From Zeus faber (lineage: Eukaryota; Chordata; Actinopteri; Zeiformes; Zeidae), in contig OY482866.1 of the NCBI GenBank assembly GCA_960531495.1, forward strand, positions 2,533,201-2,597,200: a stretch of 64,000 bases of DNA. The letters run 5' to 3'. The notes beneath the pieces are model-generated. The model was not told where the DNA came from. It saw only the letters and a list, made by a program, of their open reading frames with translations, and searched no databases. The first letter of the stretch is position 1. Each line of letters opens with the position of its first letter. Positions 61,499 to 64,000 of the stretch are shown here, in pieces. The position numbers and the translations under genes were made by a program.

Positions 61499-63245
61499 TC
61501 ATCTGAGTCGAAGTCGAGGGATAAGGGAATGGGATCGTAAGACGAAAGCAGAAGAAACAAGTTTAGTGACGGCCGCGCGAGCAAGGGGAACAATACAACA
61601 TGATAAAACCAAAAGGAGGCCCAAGCCCACCACGACAATGGCGCCAGCATGAAGGAGCCACAGACGCCAGCCGCCGTCTGTGAGCCAGGACCACCAGTCC
61701 CACCCCAAGGGGGGAGGGACGTCGTGAGCCTTCATATCTGTGAGAAAGGAGTTAAGCTGTGTAATCGTATGGGAGATATTGCCTGTTGCATCTGGAATGT
61801 AGGTGCAGAACGAGTCGCCGATAACATGACAGAGGGCGCCACTGGAAGCTAGGATGATGTCGAGGGCGGCTTGGTGTTGTAGTAACATTACGTGTGGCTG
61901 TCATAAAGGGAGTGAGCGGAGAAGCCGTCAGTGACAAGTGCGGTGAGGTTCTCTAAACCCATGTCGAGAGCGTCGATGTTGTGGGCGTTATTGACTGCAC
62001 CCCACCAGGGGAGGACTCTGGATAAGTATTTTACAGCGCCTGACGTGAGTTCTCGTCTGGCGATATGGTGGCCGTTGGTGGCGGGATTGCGATAATGGGG
62101 ATAATAATGCGTGGTATGAAGTAATGTATCCAGTATGGTAATGGCGGGACGTAGTTTAACGAGGGCGCAAACGCCGGACCAAGACTGGGGAAGGAACTGA
62201 TGTAGGTGAGGGCCGCAAAGCCACAAGGCATCTTGACTCATGCCAGCACCGCAATCGGTGGGCAAGAACAACATGGTAGAGGTGAGAGTCGCTCCCAGGA
62301 AACATTACAGAAGAGATGGGAGGAGTTGGCGAACGAGAGACAGGATGAGACATTATGGATGGGCGGAAGGCTGCAGTTGTTATCATAGGTAACTGCACAG
62401 CCTGTGGTGTTGCGGAGATATACACAAGTGGGGTGTCTGTCGTGAAACGCAGAGTGCGTGACGTAGACCCAAAAGGAAGGTCGGGTGAACGGTAGCAACC
62501 GGCTCAAGTAGCGGGCCAGCTCGGGAGTGGAATGTGGTGCCGTTATGGGCACGTAATGCTTGATTAGTGTACAGGGAACACGGGGAAGGTAGATTAAGCC
62601 TAGCGAGCCACAACCTATTTGGGCCCTCTCCGGGATCGGTGAGTGAAAGGAGGGTGCAATACCATTCATCAGAAGTGAGGGGAACGGGGTGGACGGGGAG
62701 GGCTCCTGTCGCTGTATGGGGGGAAAAGGGTGCAGGCGTAGCAGGAGATATTAACTTCTGCGGCCTCAGTCCAGGAGCGCAGTAGGCGCCACCAGAGGTT
62801 CATTCCTAGGTCTTTGTTATCTGGGACACGGGTGGGACATACTCCATGAGGCCGAGATTCACATAATGGACAGATTTAAAGGCGGTGGCGTCAGGGGAGG
62901 AGGAATACGGCGCAGTGGGTGGGGGTTGAACTTCCAACCAAAAATAGCCGCATGGATCGGTGCCTGAAACGTAGGGGCATATGACGAAGAAACCAGAGTC
63001 GTTTTGGACAGGCTAATCATGACCGTGGCGTTAAGATTAGAGGGTTTTTGGACCTTTAGTCGGTTGGTCAGGTCAGACTGGTCTTGGGGTAAAGTATAAC
63101 CCCAGGGGATATGATCTGTATTCCACACAGCCTGAGCCCAGTTTGTACAGGGGCCCCAATTTGCTGGACTGGGAACATTTCCAGGGTTCGAAACCAACGT
63201 ATAACTTATATATCGTCGTCCCGCCCAGGGCGAGTCCGTTGTCAT
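61499..63245 (-). pseudogene. Endogenous retrovirus envelope (env) relic
   Basis: On the - strand this reads as a retroviral envelope, SU then TM, broken into at least four frames: 63245-62859 (SU-like, WGPCTNWAQAVWN), an SU segment with CYAC in another frame at about 62860-62675, 62669-62238, 62274-61888, and 61888-61499. The last piece has the TM hallmarks: a heptad-like region, a C-x7-C pair in place of the gammaretroviral C-x6-CC, a Trp-rich pre-membrane stretch and a membrane span at about 61663-61580, followed by a short basic tail. The signal peptide is not visible. No LTR, gag or pol adjoins it, so it is an isolated env. In an intact virus it mediates receptor binding and membrane fusion; this copy cannot be translated through. 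Confidence 0.82.
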
Positions 63246-63264
63246 AACATGAATGGGGAATTGG

Positions 63265-64000
63265 CGATAGTGGCGGCGCCCCCTGCGGTCGCCTGTGCCG
63301 GCGCTCCGATTGACTTTTGCACATTTTAGTATTTTCTTCTGTTTTTATCATAATGTACGCCAAAAAAAGCATCGGCAGTTACCTCATACAACCGCGATGC
63401 ACTCATGGATATAAAAATTTCCTAAACGAACAACTTGGGGACTTTTATCCGTGGAAGCAGAGTGGCCGGCGGAAATCCTACGCCGCAGACACTCTCAACA
63501 ACAACACAAAAATGGAGCCGCTGTTCCACGAGCGGGCCCACAGAGGAAGCACCGAGGTAAACGAGGCGGCATTCGGGTCAGAATGAGGACGCAACCTTAC
63601 CGTCCACCTCTGCCAAGCATCCTTCTTGCCAATGTCCAGTCCCTGGAGAACAAGATGGATAAACTTCGAGCGAGGATTAAATTCCAACGAGACACTAGGA
63701 AATGTTGTGTCCTCTGCTGACGGAAACATGGCTGAACCCACTGGTACCGGATGAAGTCATACGTCATACGCCAAGTCCTTCTCCGTGTTCCACGGCGACA
63801 GAACAGGGGAGTCGGGGAAAACAAAGGTGGAGGCGTCTGCCTAATGGTAAACAACCGCTGGTGTAACCCCGAAAACACCAAGTTTCTCTCCCACTCCTGC
63901 TCGCCCAAACTGGAACAGCTGACCATCCTACACCGTCCATTTTATCTCCCCCGGGAATTTAGCACGGTCATCATTGCAGCCGTTTATATCCCACCACAAG
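63265..64000 (+). mobile_element. L2/CR1-group LINE, 5' part with endonuclease start
   Basis: The element starts in a GC-rich 5' region (GGCGCCCCCTGCGGTCGCC) and the window ends in its endonuclease: ILLANVQSLENKMDKLRARI (63618 on), then after a lesion near 63713 GENKGGGVCLMVNNRW and LPREFSTVIIAAVYIPPQ at the end. It is the same element type as at 19400-21929. At least one frame change lies near 63713-63780. The RT is outside the window. Confidence 0.85.

Overview
The window reads as vertebrate, almost certainly teleost fish, nuclear DNA. It has an acetylcholinesterase gene with canonical introns, long (TG)n and tetranucleotide microsatellites, and a mixture typical of fish repeat landscapes: several Tc1-like families, Tigger and hAT non-autonomous elements, V-type tRNA-derived SINEs, L2/CR1, RTE, L1 and jockey-like LINEs, Ty3/gypsy elements and endogenous retrovirus pieces. 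There is no bacterial-style gene organisation, CRISPR array or operon.

The only host gene I can support is ache on the + strand. Its first coding exon (45518-45947) and second coding exon (55902-56125) are clear. A splice acceptor at 45439 implies at least one upstream non-coding exon. A CpG-rich block at 4690-5470 with a good splice donor at 5111 is the only visible candidate for it, about 40 kb upstream. The catalytic Ser, Glu and His exons are not in the window and must lie beyond 64000. The 10 kb intron falls inside the codon of an oxyanion-hole glycine.

Layout: 1-11800 is mostly non-coding DNA with a Tc1 fragment, a palindromic MITE, microsatellites, the CpG island, a deleted Tc1 derivative carrying a SINE, and one member of an unclassified repeat pair. 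11826-17076 is a Ty3/gypsy element on the - strand with a 5' LTR, broken gag and pol, and an integrase carrying a fourfold 222-bp tandem duplication. 17600-21930 holds a possible Helitron, an inverted SINE pair and an L2-like LINE. 21930-25450 is low in recognisable elements. 25455-28475 has a Tc1 relic, an RTE-clade LINE and a hAT end. 29220-34850 has hAT relics, the second copy of the unclassified repeat and a decayed endogenous retrovirus (gag-pol). 34966-39440 is a CR1/L2-type LINE with an esterase domain, and a Tc1-like element with an uninterrupted transposase sits in its 5' end. 43087-45240 has two MITE-like elements. The ache introns (45948-55901 and from 56126) hold a Tigger MITE, an L1 split by a Tc1 copy, a gypsy relic, hairpins, a nearly full-length jockey-like LINE, a broken retroviral env and the start of another L2 element.

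These are independent transposon insertions around one gene, not a coordinated system. I did not find a convincing new multi-gene system. The most unusual structures are the quadruplicated integrase segment, the acetylcholinesterase intron position, the L2 element with its 3' UTR copied into its reverse transcriptase, an intact Tc1 transposase missing one outer terminus, and two unrelated reverse transcriptases that both lost the same catalytic Asp. Exact element boundaries and family names are from reading alone and need a repeat-library comparison.
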